In this document: positions 34,762-42,849 of the stretch, one piece after another
Layout of the letters: every line of letters starts with the position of its first letter
Position numbering within the stretch: the stretch's first letter is position 1
From: Candidatus Omnitrophota bacterium
GTDB taxonomy: Bacteria > Hinthialibacterota > Hinthialibacteria > Hinthialibacterales > Hinthialibacteraceae
Direction of reading: 5' to 3'
Length of the DNA: 64,000 nt
Assembly: GCA_040755155.1 (NCBI GenBank)
Contig: JBFMBP010000029.1
Location: forward strand, 72,066 to 136,065
Translations under genes and position numbers: made by a program
The notes under the pieces: generated by a model
What the model was told of the DNA's origin: nothing
Database searches by the model: none
What the model saw: the letters and a program-made list of their open reading frames with translations, nothing else

Positions 34762-34795
34762 TAATACTATTATCAATCCTGCCAAGTATAACTAT

Positions 34796-35386
34796 TCACG
34801 GTCTAATCCAAACGATATCTCCCACGCTGCCGACGCCGTTGCTCATCTCGTAGTAAACAAAATGCCCCGAAGGAAAATCCAATTGGTAATTGGGGCCAAG
34901 ACTCCACAACTCGTATGCAAAGGGACGCCCCGCTTCGATGCGCTTGATATTTTCCGGGCTTTGCAAATGTCTCGTTCGGTAGTCCAACTCGCCCGTGGAA
35001 AATCCCATTTGCTTGTAAACCTCGTTCCAAATAGGATCTTTGTGGTATTCGTAAAACGTAAGCGAAGCGATAGCGTCCGTTGGCCGCAGTTTGTCTTGAA
35101 AGGGATCCTTGGGCACGGCGCTTACGTAAGCGATCGGCGTGGTTAGATATTTATTTTGCCAAGCAAAATGTCCGTTCGTATGAGGATAATAATTTCCATT
35201 ATCCGTTCGGTACATCTCGTTCGCCACCGTAAACGTATTGAGTTCCGATACGGCTTTCGCAATTTTGGCTCTGATTTGAGCATTCAAAAAATTGGGGACG
35301 GCGATAGCGGCTAAGACTCCGATAATCGCCACTACGATCAGCAACTCAATCAACGTAAATCCTTTTTGTGCGATAGGCAATTTCAT
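34796..35386 (-). CDS. Type II secretion/type IV pilin-like pseudopilin
   Basis: A 196-residue protein with a class III prepilin leader: MKLPIAQKG cleaved before F, then TLIELLIVVAIIGVLAAIAV as the hydrophobic N-terminal helix with the conserved Glu5. The C-terminal domain (TVANEMYRTDNGNYYPHT) resembles the GspG/DUF1559-like proteins abundant in Planctomycetes-type genomes. It needs a prepilin peptidase encoded elsewhere. It is monocistronic; a 17-bp palindrome lies just upstream of the start. Confidence 0.88.
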   Translation of the reverse strand: MKLPIAQKGFTLIELLIVVAIIGVLAAIAVPNFLNAQIRAKIAKAVSELNTFTVANEMYRTDNGNYYPHTNGHFAWQNKYLTTPIAYVSAVPKDPFQDKLRPTDAIASLTFYEYHKDPIWNEVYKQMGFSTGELDYRTRHLQSPENIKRIEAGRPFAYELWSLGPNYQLDFPSGHFVYYEMSNGVGSVGDIVWIRP

Positions 35387-35409
35387 GTTATCATCTCCAC
35401 CAATGACAG

Positions 35410-35426
35410 ATGCCCATTATGGGCAT
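35410..35426. promoter_or_regulatory. 17-bp palindrome upstream of the pseudopilin gene
   Basis: ATGCCCAT-T-ATGGGCAT, a perfect dyad 24 bases before the pseudopilin start codon. It could be an operator for a dimeric regulator or an mRNA leader hairpin. Confidence 0.4.
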
Positions 35427-35465
35427 AACAATATCAGGTTCATTCAATATTTGAAGACCTATTTA

Positions 35466-36506
35466 TCATTTGGCAGGTTCCAGAATCCCCAGCCGCCAAG
35501 GAATCTCTCCATATTTCTTCCCCGCCATCGCCGCATCGCTGACGCCTTGGAAAAGAAAACGCAGTTGTCCGGGATCGGCCTCTAATTTTTGATCGCAGCC
35601 GCTGCGCAATAATTCGCCGTGGCTGAAGGAATCCGTCCAATGACCGTCCTTATCGGAGACATTGGCGAGCGAGGCGAAAGGCTTATCCCAGGCATCCGCC
35701 AAGGGCGCCCATTCGCCATCCAGCGTCTTGGAAAGATAGGCTTTGTAATAGCGGCGGCTGCCCTTTTGATCTTCGATCAACGCAAAATATTGATTGCGCC
35801 CCTTTAAGGAATAGATATGTCCGGCTTCGAAAATGTCGGCCTGGAGAACAATCTCCGGTTGGCTCCAACCGTGGGGAAAGTCCGACAGCAGGGCGTCCGA
35901 GCGCCAGAGACGCCCGTCCAGCGAGGTGAAAAAGAGATGAGCCTTGGCGTCGTCGCAAATGACCCAAAAATCGATCCAGGCTTTTATATTGTCCGGCTGG
36001 CTTCGAAAGAGCAGCGTAGGCTTGCTCCAGGATGCGGGATCGGCGATGTCGCCGGTTGTGGAACAAGCAGGTTGAAGAGCGGGCTTGCGGGAAGCGTCGG
36101 CGGTTTGATAAATCAGATACCACTTTTTCTGCGGGGTAAAGTAAAAAACTTGAGGAGCGCAGAAATAACCGTTCGTAACGGAGAGAATATGCCGGCTGGC
36201 TTCATTAGCGCAATTCCAATCCTTGAAGGTTGAATATTCAATCTGATGCGTGCGTTTTTGGCTGCGGATGGTGCAGAACAAATGCCAGGCGCCCTCGTAA
36301 TAAACCACGGTCGGATCTTTCACGGAAAAGCATGGATCGGAGAGGCGGTCGGCGGGCGAAGCCAACGGCGGGCTGGCAATCCATCGAAAAACGCCGGTTT
36401 GGATAGGATCGTTGGTTTGGCCTCCATTATACGGTTCTGCGCCCATCGCCGAAGAAATATTCATGAATAAACAAATCCCGCCTAGTATGGATAATATATA
36501 TCTCAT
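35466..36506 (-). CDS. GH62-type alpha-L-arabinofuranosidase
   Basis: A 346-residue exported glycoside hydrolase. GH62 enzymes release arabinose from arabinoxylan side chains. A signal peptide (SILGGICLFMNISSAMGA) is followed by a five-bladed-propeller domain with FRWIASPPLASP, CFSVKDPTVVYYEGAWHLF (catalytic base Asp), YFCAPQVFYFTPQKKWYLIY, AWIDFWVICDD (second Asp) and ADIFEAGHIYSLKG (acid Glu). This spacing fits GH62 in clan GH-F. It suggests growth on plant or algal polysaccharides. Confidence 0.85.
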   Translation of the reverse strand: MRYILSILGGICLFMNISSAMGAEPYNGGQTNDPIQTGVFRWIASPPLASPADRLSDPCFSVKDPTVVYYEGAWHLFCTIRSQKRTHQIEYSTFKDWNCANEASRHILSVTNGYFCAPQVFYFTPQKKWYLIYQTADASRKPALQPACSTTGDIADPASWSKPTLLFRSQPDNIKAWIDFWVICDDAKAHLFFTSLDGRLWRSDALLSDFPHGWSQPEIVLQADIFEAGHIYSLKGRNQYFALIEDQKGSRRYYKAYLSKTLDGEWAPLADAWDKPFASLANVSDKDGHWTDSFSHGELLRSGCDQKLEADPGQLRFLFQGVSDAAMAGKKYGEIPWRLGILEPAK

Positions 36507-36604
36507 GATCGTCTCCTCTGTCTTTTCCGTTTCCTGCGTTCTATTGTAATCTCAAAAACTCTATGTTAGGATCGATAATCCATAATGGCGTATTAGTCTT
36601 CCTC

Positions 36605-36715
36605 CTAGTACTTAATTTTATTGGAAATTGTTCCCTCGCCCACTGGGAGAGGGTTAGGGTGAGGGCGCTTTTTCAACAAAGCACTATTGAAATCAATTGA
36701 AAAAGACAACGAGGA
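36605..36715. repeat. Diverged short element upstream of the sensor kinase
   Basis: Contains GGAAATTGTTCCCTCGCCC and CTGGGAGAGGGTTAGGG as in 9181-9283, and ends in ATTGAAATCAATTGAAAA like that copy. The terminal repeats are eroded. Confidence 0.5.
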
Positions 36716-36734
36716 ATGGAACAGACCGTTCGTT

Positions 36735-39700
36735 ATGAAGCGCTCGATGATGTTACCGATTTCGGTCTTGAGGATTCTCATTCCCATCCTTGCGTTTATT
36801 CTCCCATGTTCGGCGCAATCTCCCAATAGCGCCGTTAATGCCGCGCCGGATTCCATTCTCGCCGTTCGTTCTTTTTCGTCCAACGAATATTCGCTGGGAA
36901 AACCCATCCAAGTAACGTTGACGATTCAAAGCCCTTCCGATCAAGATCGTAATTTAACGATCGCCGAAAATTTGCCCCCAAAGTGGACGGCGAGTCAAAT
37001 CAATCACGGCGGCCTTCTGCAAAAAGAGACTTTGATATGGTCTCTAAGCGGCAAGATCGGTTCGCTGGTTCTTTCCTATACCGTCCAGCCGCCCGCGGAA
37101 ACAACCGATGCGGCGTTCTTTCATGGCTTCTGCGGCGGCGTTCCCATTACCGGCAGCCAATTCCTTTCTCCAACGATTCTCAAAATCCAAACGCAGCCGA
37201 ACGGTCATTGGCGGTATTGGACGACGGCGGACGGACTGCGGGAAACCTGCGGTTTATGCCAGGTCGGCCATGACGGGAAAATATGGATTCGCCACGGATC
37301 CGTCAATCAAATCAGTTGTCTCGACGGTTACGCCGTAAGTAAAATTCCCTCGCCGGGCATTTGGCGAACCCTCTTCGAAAGCCAGGAGAATCAGCTTTGG
37401 TCGTTCGATTCGTCCGGCTTAAAACTGTTCCTGGAAGGAAAATGGATTGCTTATCCGCTGGATGGCTTCGATTCCACGCAAGTAAAAATTCTGTCCGTCG
37501 AGAAAGACCGCGTGTTTCTTTGTTTCCCCGACCGGCTCGCCGAATTCGACGCCATTCACAATCAAACCTATACGATTCGATCCGCCGCCGAAACGAAACT
37601 GCTGCGATTCGCCAACATCTTCACCGCCAAGGATGGGGATGTTCTTATCGCCGGGCGCCAAGGCATGGCGCGATGGATGTTGAAAAATCGCCGCTCTTCC
37701 CTGGAAGCGTCCTGGACGGATTATCCTTTCCCGCCGGAATACGAAGTTTCCAACCTCGATTTTCTCGTCGAAGACGAGAACGGGCAAATCTACGGTTCGG
37801 CGCAATCGGCGCATTTCAACAAGCGCGTTTTGATGCAATTCGACAATACGGCATGGCGCATCAAATTCGTCGCCGATCGAAATATCTTCGCAGGATGGCC
37901 GGGAAGGGATAATGGATTTTGGCTTTGGAAATCCGACGAATATTATCCCTTTTTGGATTATCTGACCTTCCAGCCCAACGAAATCCATGAAACGAACATC
38001 CAACTCCCTTCCTTGACCAGCATCCAATTGCCCATCCTGGAAAGCGGCTCGCCAGTTACTTACGAATCCAACCATTCCTTTTGGATCAGTCTCTCGCCGG
38101 GCATCGCCCGCTTTGCCCTGGCGGCCTGGAGAACGCCCGAAACCATCGCCAATTTAAACGAACATATCGCCGCCATGTGTGTAGACGCCCAAGGAAGATT
38201 ATGGTTTACGACGTTCAATAAACTGTTGCGCTTGCAAAATCAAGAATGGAAAATCTATCCCTTGCCAGACGGTTTCAGCGCCTATCAATGGGAACCCAAC
38301 GGCGTCGCTTATCTCAAAAACGGTCAACTCGCCATTCGCAATACGAACTCCGTCCTGCTTCTCTTCGATCCCGAAACGGAACAGTTTCGCGTCGTGAATC
38401 ATCCGCAAGGCAAGAAAATTAGCCTGATTTTCCCTCGCAAAGATGGATCGATCTGGATTCAAGCCGAAGATAAAACCTCCACTCGCCAGCGATTCGTTTA
38501 CAGCCTTGAAATCTACGACGGCGATTCCTTCCGGCCTTTCGCCGATCTGGGCGATCGATGGAACCTCGAACAACTGCGATACATCTACGAAGACCAAGAT
38601 GGCGCGATTTGGTTGGGCGGTATGGCGGACGAAAAAATCGGCGTCTATCGCAATGGGACCTATAAAACTATGGGAGGCGAATATCCCGGCGATTCCGTGA
38701 TGTGCATATTTCCTTACGGCGAACGCAAATTATGGTTTTCCGACCGCAACGGCATCTACGAATACGATGGAGAAAAATGGTCCGTCATCCGCACGGGTCT
38801 GGATGGCGTTCCCTCCATGATTCGCAGCCGGGACGGCTCCATTTGGATCGCCACATGGAATGGCATCTACCGCTACGAACATAATTCGTGGATCCAAAAT
38901 TCCGAACTGGAGGGATTATCATCCTTTTGCATCTTCAAAGTATTTGAAGACAGCCAAGGAAGACTTTGGGCTGCGACATCGCGCGGGCTGAATCTCTATC
39001 ACCCGGAAGCCGATCCCGATCCGCCCAAAGTATTGATCGATCCCAACGTCAATGCGGACGAAATCGCCCCCGGCGCCGTGGCGAAATTCGTTTTTTCCGG
39101 AATCGACAAATGGAAATACACCCCGCAAAATCGATTGCTCTATTCCCATCGCATCGATAACGGCCCATGGTCGCCCTTTGCGGAAGACGCCGTCGCCAAT
39201 TACTCCCATTTATCTCCCGGCGCGCATCATTTTGAAGTAAAGGCGATGGATCGGAATTGGAACGAATCCGCTTCGCCCGCTCTTTTTCAATTCGAAGTTC
39301 TCCGCCGCTGGTATCAGGAGCCGATATTTTTGCTGTTGCTATTCACCGGCAGCGTTATTACGCTCTCGGCGGTAGGCTATGCGATTTCCCGCCATATCAA
39401 CCTGGAACAATTGGTGACCAAGCGCACCGCCGATCTTTTGAACGCGCAGAAGAAACTGCTTTCCTATCAACAACAGCTCCAATCCTTCGCTTCGGAAATG
39501 TCCTTGATCGAAGAACGCGACCGCCGTCAGATCGCCGAAGAACTGCACGACCGGATCGGCCACGGCCTGGCCGCCTGCCAAATGCAGATTGAAACGATCA
39601 AAAGAGATTCGCTCGATCCCCAATCCGTCCGGATTTTCGACCAAACCTTGGCACTATTGGAACAGACGATTCTCGACGCCCGTTCCTTGACCTTCGAGAT

Positions 39701-40148
39701 CAGCCCGCCCGTTTTGTACGAATTGGGATTGGAACCCGCCCTCGAATGGCTCATCGAAGAAATGGAAAAACACTACGGCATGAAAATCGAATTGGAAGAC
39801 GACGGACTTCCTAAAACCGTCAGCGAAGACGCCCGCGGCGTTCTGTTCCGCTCCGTCCGGGAACTCTTGTTCAACGTCCTCAAACACTCCGGCGCCCTTT
39901 GCGCGAAAGTAGCCATTCAGTCCAAACCGGAATGCGTCAGCCTTTGCGTCGAAGATCATGGAACTGGCTTTAACTTTAGCGAACTTCATTCCTCCGCGCT
40001 TCATCGGCACAGCTTCGGGCTATTCAGCATCCGCGAACGCATCGAATATCTGGGGGGATCCTTCGAATGCGATTCGGCGCGCGGAAAAGGAACGCGGATC
40101 GTTTTGACGATGCCATGCAGCCAAGAGATTTCCAGCCGGCGCTCTTAA
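36735..40148 (+). CDS. Beta-propeller sensor histidine kinase (Reg_prop / Y_Y_Y / HisKA_3)
   Basis: A large sensor kinase of about 1137 residues. After a signal peptide (ILIPILAFILPCSAQS) comes a periplasmic sensor of repeated blades, e.g. AAMCVDAQGRLWFTTFNKLL, SRDGSIWIATWNGIYRYE and DSQGRLWAATSRGLNLYHP. Then follow a Y_Y_Y-type domain (HLSPGAHHFEVKAMDRNWNE), one transmembrane helix (EPIFLLLLFTGSVITLSAVG), a coiled coil, HisKA_3 with RRQIAEELHDRIGHGLAACQ (phospho-His near 938), and an HATPase domain (FNVLKHSG, DHGTGF). The start at 36735 avoids the repeat-derived TTG frame extension upstream. Its partner regulator follows. Confidence 0.9.
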   Translation: MKRSMMLPISVLRILIPILAFILPCSAQSPNSAVNAAPDSILAVRSFSSNEYSLGKPIQVTLTIQSPSDQDRNLTIAENLPPKWTASQINHGGLLQKETLIWSLSGKIGSLVLSYTVQPPAETTDAAFFHGFCGGVPITGSQFLSPTILKIQTQPNGHWRYWTTADGLRETCGLCQVGHDGKIWIRHGSVNQISCLDGYAVSKIPSPGIWRTLFESQENQLWSFDSSGLKLFLEGKWIAYPLDGFDSTQVKILSVEKDRVFLCFPDRLAEFDAIHNQTYTIRSAAETKLLRFANIFTAKDGDVLIAGRQGMARWMLKNRRSSLEASWTDYPFPPEYEVSNLDFLVEDENGQIYGSAQSAHFNKRVLMQFDNTAWRIKFVADRNIFAGWPGRDNGFWLWKSDEYYPFLDYLTFQPNEIHETNIQLPSLTSIQLPILESGSPVTYESNHSFWISLSPGIARFALAAWRTPETIANLNEHIAAMCVDAQGRLWFTTFNKLLRLQNQEWKIYPLPDGFSAYQWEPNGVAYLKNGQLAIRNTNSVLLLFDPETEQFRVVNHPQGKKISLIFPRKDGSIWIQAEDKTSTRQRFVYSLEIYDGDSFRPFADLGDRWNLEQLRYIYEDQDGAIWLGGMADEKIGVYRNGTYKTMGGEYPGDSVMCIFPYGERKLWFSDRNGIYEYDGEKWSVIRTGLDGVPSMIRSRDGSIWIATWNGIYRYEHNSWIQNSELEGLSSFCIFKVFEDSQGRLWAATSRGLNLYHPEADPDPPKVLIDPNVNADEIAPGAVAKFVFSGIDKWKYTPQNRLLYSHRIDNGPWSPFAEDAVANYSHLSPGAHHFEVKAMDRNWNESASPALFQFEVLRRWYQEPIFLLLLFTGSVITLSAVGYAISRHINLEQLVTKRTADLLNAQKKLLSYQQQLQSFASEMSLIEERDRRQIAEELHDRIGHGLAACQMQIETIKRDSLDPQSVRIFDQTLALLEQTILDARSLTFEISPPVLYELGLEPALEWLIEEMEKHYGMKIELEDDGLPKTVSEDARGVLFRSVRELLFNVLKHSGALCAKVAIQSKPECVSLCVEDHGTGFNFSELHSSALHRHSFGLFSIRERIEYLGGSFECDSARGKGTRIVLTMPCSQEISSRRS

Positions 40149-40164
40149 GAAAACATTTAAAATT

Positions 40165-40244
40165 GTAGGATGGGTCGCGCCGTTTGACCCATCAATGATT
40201 CCATTCATTATTATCGATGGGTCAAAAAACGCGACCCATCCTAC
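40165..40244. repeat. Long imperfect palindrome
   Basis: GTAGGATGGGTCGCG (40165-40179) is complementary to CGCGACCCATCCTAC (40230-40244), and the inner parts TTTGACCCATC and GATGGGTCAAA also pair, around a short AT-rich centre. T residues follow, so it may terminate the kinase transcript or be an extragenic palindrome. Confidence 0.7.
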
Positions 40245-40360
40245 TTTTTCAAGTAATAATCCATCGCAAATCAGGGGATTTTCCTGGTTGCATGGAATTT
40301 ATTTTCAAGAATAATGATGGTTTGCCGTTCATCCTTGACCAAAAGAAACATAGTGTGAAG

Positions 40361-41017
40361 ATGAAATCTACCCGCATACTTCTCGCCGACGATCATGCCA
40401 TCGTGATTGAAGGAATCCGCCGCGCCCTGGAAAATGTTCCGGGATTGGAAATCGTCGCGGAAGCGATGGATGGACAACAGGCGGTCGAACTCGCTTTGGA
40501 CGCCAAAGCGGACGTGATATTCATGGATATCAGCATGCCCAAACTCAACGGGATCGAAGCCGCCCAACAAATATTGCGTAAAAATCCCGATAGTAAGATT
40601 ATCATTCTCTCCATGCACGCCGACAAACGGTTCGTCGAACGCGCCTTGAAAGCGGGCGTATGGGGTTATCTTTTGAAGAACCGAGCCGTAACGGAAGTCG
40701 CGGCGGCCATCCAATGCGTCATCAACGGTAAAATCTATCTGAGTCCCGGCATCACCAATATTGTTGTGAACGAATATGTCAACCGTCTCTGCCGGCAAGA
40801 AGGGGATGGCGTGGACGGTCTCACTCCCCGCGAACGCGAAGTATTGCAGAAGATCGCGGAAGGTTATTCGACTAAGGAAATCGCCGCCTCGATGGGTGTA
40901 AGCGAAAAAACGATCGATGGCCACCGGCAAAATCTCATGGACAAGTTGAACATTCGCTCTGTCGCCAAACTTACGAAATTCGCCATTCGAGAAGGATTGA
41001 CCTCTCTCGATGACTAA
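40361..41017 (+). CDS. NarL/FixJ-family response regulator
   Basis: A 218-residue two-component regulator. The receiver domain has ILLADDHAIVIEG (Asp10/Asp11), the phospho-acceptor Asp56 in DVIFMDISMP, and the Lys in GYLLKNRA. The C-terminal LuxR-type helix-turn-helix is LTPREREVLQKIAEGYSTKE, then IAASMGVSEKTIDGHRQNLM. The start at 40361 (MKSTRILLADD) is the natural N-terminus; an upstream frame extension over the palindrome is not conserved-looking. HisKA_3 kinases pair with this class, so the gene upstream is its probable partner. A terminator follows at 41027-41063. Confidence 0.92.
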   Translation: MKSTRILLADDHAIVIEGIRRALENVPGLEIVAEAMDGQQAVELALDAKADVIFMDISMPKLNGIEAAQQILRKNPDSKIIILSMHADKRFVERALKAGVWGYLLKNRAVTEVAAAIQCVINGKIYLSPGITNIVVNEYVNRLCRQEGDGVDGLTPREREVLQKIAEGYSTKEIAASMGVSEKTIDGHRQNLMDKLNIRSVAKLTKFAIREGLTSLDD

Positions 41018-41378
41018 TTCCTCCCAATCCCCTGGCCTCTCTTTAACAAACCAGGGGATTTTTCTTTGAAAATCAGTGGATTTTCCTTATAGACAAGATT
41101 TCTCGATTCTCTCTATGATTACCCTATACCGAAATCTATCCTCATAAAAATATCGGTGGAAAGGAGGTTGTTTAGAGAACTCGGCTCGTTCAACCAAGGC
41201 GAAACAGCAGGGGAGTCCAAAACGAAATAAGTTCACGAAAGCCATTTTTTCATCGTATGTTCATCCAGAATGATTTATTTACATTTTTCAAGATTTACGA
41301 TTGTATTCTTCATTGGTTTCTCAATCATAATCGATGCTTGAACCACTAGATGATTCCGCGAAAGGAAAGGATTGAACA
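41018..41378. other. Intergenic region
   Basis: 361 bp holding the terminator at 41027-41063 and then the untranslated leader of the FG-GAP gene. No other gene or repeat was seen. Confidence 0.6.
41027..41063 (+). terminator. Rho-independent terminator after the response regulator
   Basis: ATCCCCTGG (41027-41035) pairs with CCAGGGGAT (41051-41059), followed by TTTTC. Confidence 0.75.
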
Positions 41379-42452
41379 ATGAAAGTAAAAACATATTGCC
41401 TAACGGCGGTTTTCTGCTGCTTCGCCAGCATGGGAATCTGCCAAAACGCAGTCAAAGATGGTTTAACCCTTTGGACCACAGCTTGGGACGATTTCAATAT
41501 CGACACGGAATATTGGGTTTACAAATGGACCTACAGCAAGGCCGATTCCGCCTGGTCGCTTGAAAAAGAACATTTTATGACGCCGGAAGTGCAGGGCGAA
41601 CAGTGGAGCGCCAATGTTTTCGATATGGGAATGGACATGATCGTTCTGAAAGGCCGAAGCGATTGGAGCGGCATCTTCTCCGTTTCCCAAGGCGACAGTC
41701 ATTTCCCCAGTACGGGAACCGAATTCCAACACCGCCGCCTGAACGCCAATGGGGAATGGGAATCCGTTCAGCCGCCTCTCTTCAGCACTGTCGCCGATAT
41801 CAGTCCATTGGGCGTAGATATTTATTACGATGGGGACGAATTGCATATCGCCTGGACCGAAGACAACGATGAGGCGGGTCCCAAAAGCCTGATGTGCGAA
41901 ATCTACGATCAGGCTTACACGGTCAATGCGGATGGAACGCTCACCGCCAAAGGCGACAAGAAACTCGCTTGGTCGCGAAAATTGAACTGGGGGGCGTCGC
42001 ATCCCGGATTGGGCGGCGTGGCGGGATTGACGGTCTGCGATTTCGACGGCGACGGCGATATGGATTTCATCATCGGCAACATGTTCTACGGCGACAGCCC
42101 CGCCAAAGCCGCCATTCAATGGATCGAACGCTTAGGACCAACCCAATGGGCGACTAATCTGAAAGAGTTATGGGTAGGCGCTCCCGGTCACGGCGCAGAA
42201 GGCGTTTGCTACGCCGACATCGATGGAGACCAAACGCTCGACCTGATAATCACCAGCGGCGGCTCCTACGCCTGGAACATCGTTGTCTGGTTCGAGAAGA
42301 ATGGCAACGTCGTCGAACAAGTCGATTCGATTCTCGACTGCAACCTCGAAGCCAGTTTCATCGAGCCAGGATTGTCTATCGGACATATCTTCGGCTTATT
42401 TGCTCCCGGTCCTCAAGCTACTGAAATCACCGATTGGTCGTTGTTTCAATAA
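41379..42452 (+). CDS. Secreted FG-GAP/VCBS-repeat protein
   Basis: A 357-residue exported protein. The signal peptide is MKVKTYCLTAVFCCFASMGI. Two calcium-binding FG-GAP/VCBS-type blades are clear near the C-terminal half: VCDFDGDGDMDFIIGNMF and ADIDGDQTLDLIITSGG; earlier blades are less regular (GVDIYYDGDELHIAWTEDND). Such propellers occur in surface adhesins and carbohydrate-binding proteins. RBS GAAAGGAAAGGATTG is upstream. Monocistronic, with a terminator at 42486-42519. No catalytic role can be assigned. Confidence 0.82.
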   Translation: MKVKTYCLTAVFCCFASMGICQNAVKDGLTLWTTAWDDFNIDTEYWVYKWTYSKADSAWSLEKEHFMTPEVQGEQWSANVFDMGMDMIVLKGRSDWSGIFSVSQGDSHFPSTGTEFQHRRLNANGEWESVQPPLFSTVADISPLGVDIYYDGDELHIAWTEDNDEAGPKSLMCEIYDQAYTVNADGTLTAKGDKKLAWSRKLNWGASHPGLGGVAGLTVCDFDGDGDMDFIIGNMFYGDSPAKAAIQWIERLGPTQWATNLKELWVGAPGHGAEGVCYADIDGDQTLDLIITSGGSYAWNIVVWFEKNGNVVEQVDSILDCNLEASFIEPGLSIGHIFGLFAPGPQATEITDWSLFQ

Positions 42453-42485
42453 TCGCGCTTGAACAACCGGCAAAAGATCGAATGG

Positions 42486-42519
42486 AAAGAGGGGCATGAA
42501 AACATGCCTCTCTTTTCTT
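42486..42519 (+). terminator. Rho-independent terminator after the FG-GAP gene
   Basis: AAAGAGGGGCATG (42486-42498) pairs with CATGCCTCTCTTT (42503-42515) with one mismatch around an AAAA loop, followed by a T-rich tail. Confidence 0.8.
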
Positions 42520-42585
42520 TTACGGCTTTCATATTCCTTATTTTGATTTTATGGTAAAAAGGAAATAATTTACGATTCATTTTGA

Positions 42586-42842
42586 ATTAATAACTCATGT
42601 TACGCGCAACAAAAAGTAAAAGAGGAATCGCGCCATGAAAGGTCTTTTCCGTGGAATCCAAAAAAATCCGCGCTATCCGTGATTCGAAAATTTCGTGGAA
42701 TTCGAGCCTTTTCGTGGTTTCGTGGTTCAATAACGCAAATAAATGACGCCCTTCTTGTTCTTTTGAACGCTTCTTCTCATTGGCGATAAAATGCCAACGC
42801 CGAAAGCGAAAGGACATTGGCTGCGTAACATGAGTTATTAAT
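42586..42842. mobile_element. 257-bp MITE with perfect 20-bp terminal inverted repeats
   Basis: ATTAATAACTCATGTTACGC at 42586-42605 is exactly complementary to 42823-42842. The interior has no plausible gene but contains a segment (about 42645-42725) whose reverse complement is repeated at about 62372-62440. Solo or diverged ends occur at 9528-9547, 25790-25804 and 57667-57685. The right end is 8 bp before the start of the next gene. Confidence 0.88.
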
Positions 42843-42849
42843 AGATAGG

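Noticed and set aside
42587-42817. 76-residue frame inside the 257-bp MITE
   Set aside because: It starts and ends in the terminal repeats and its similarity to 62372-62440 is explained by shared repeat DNA.
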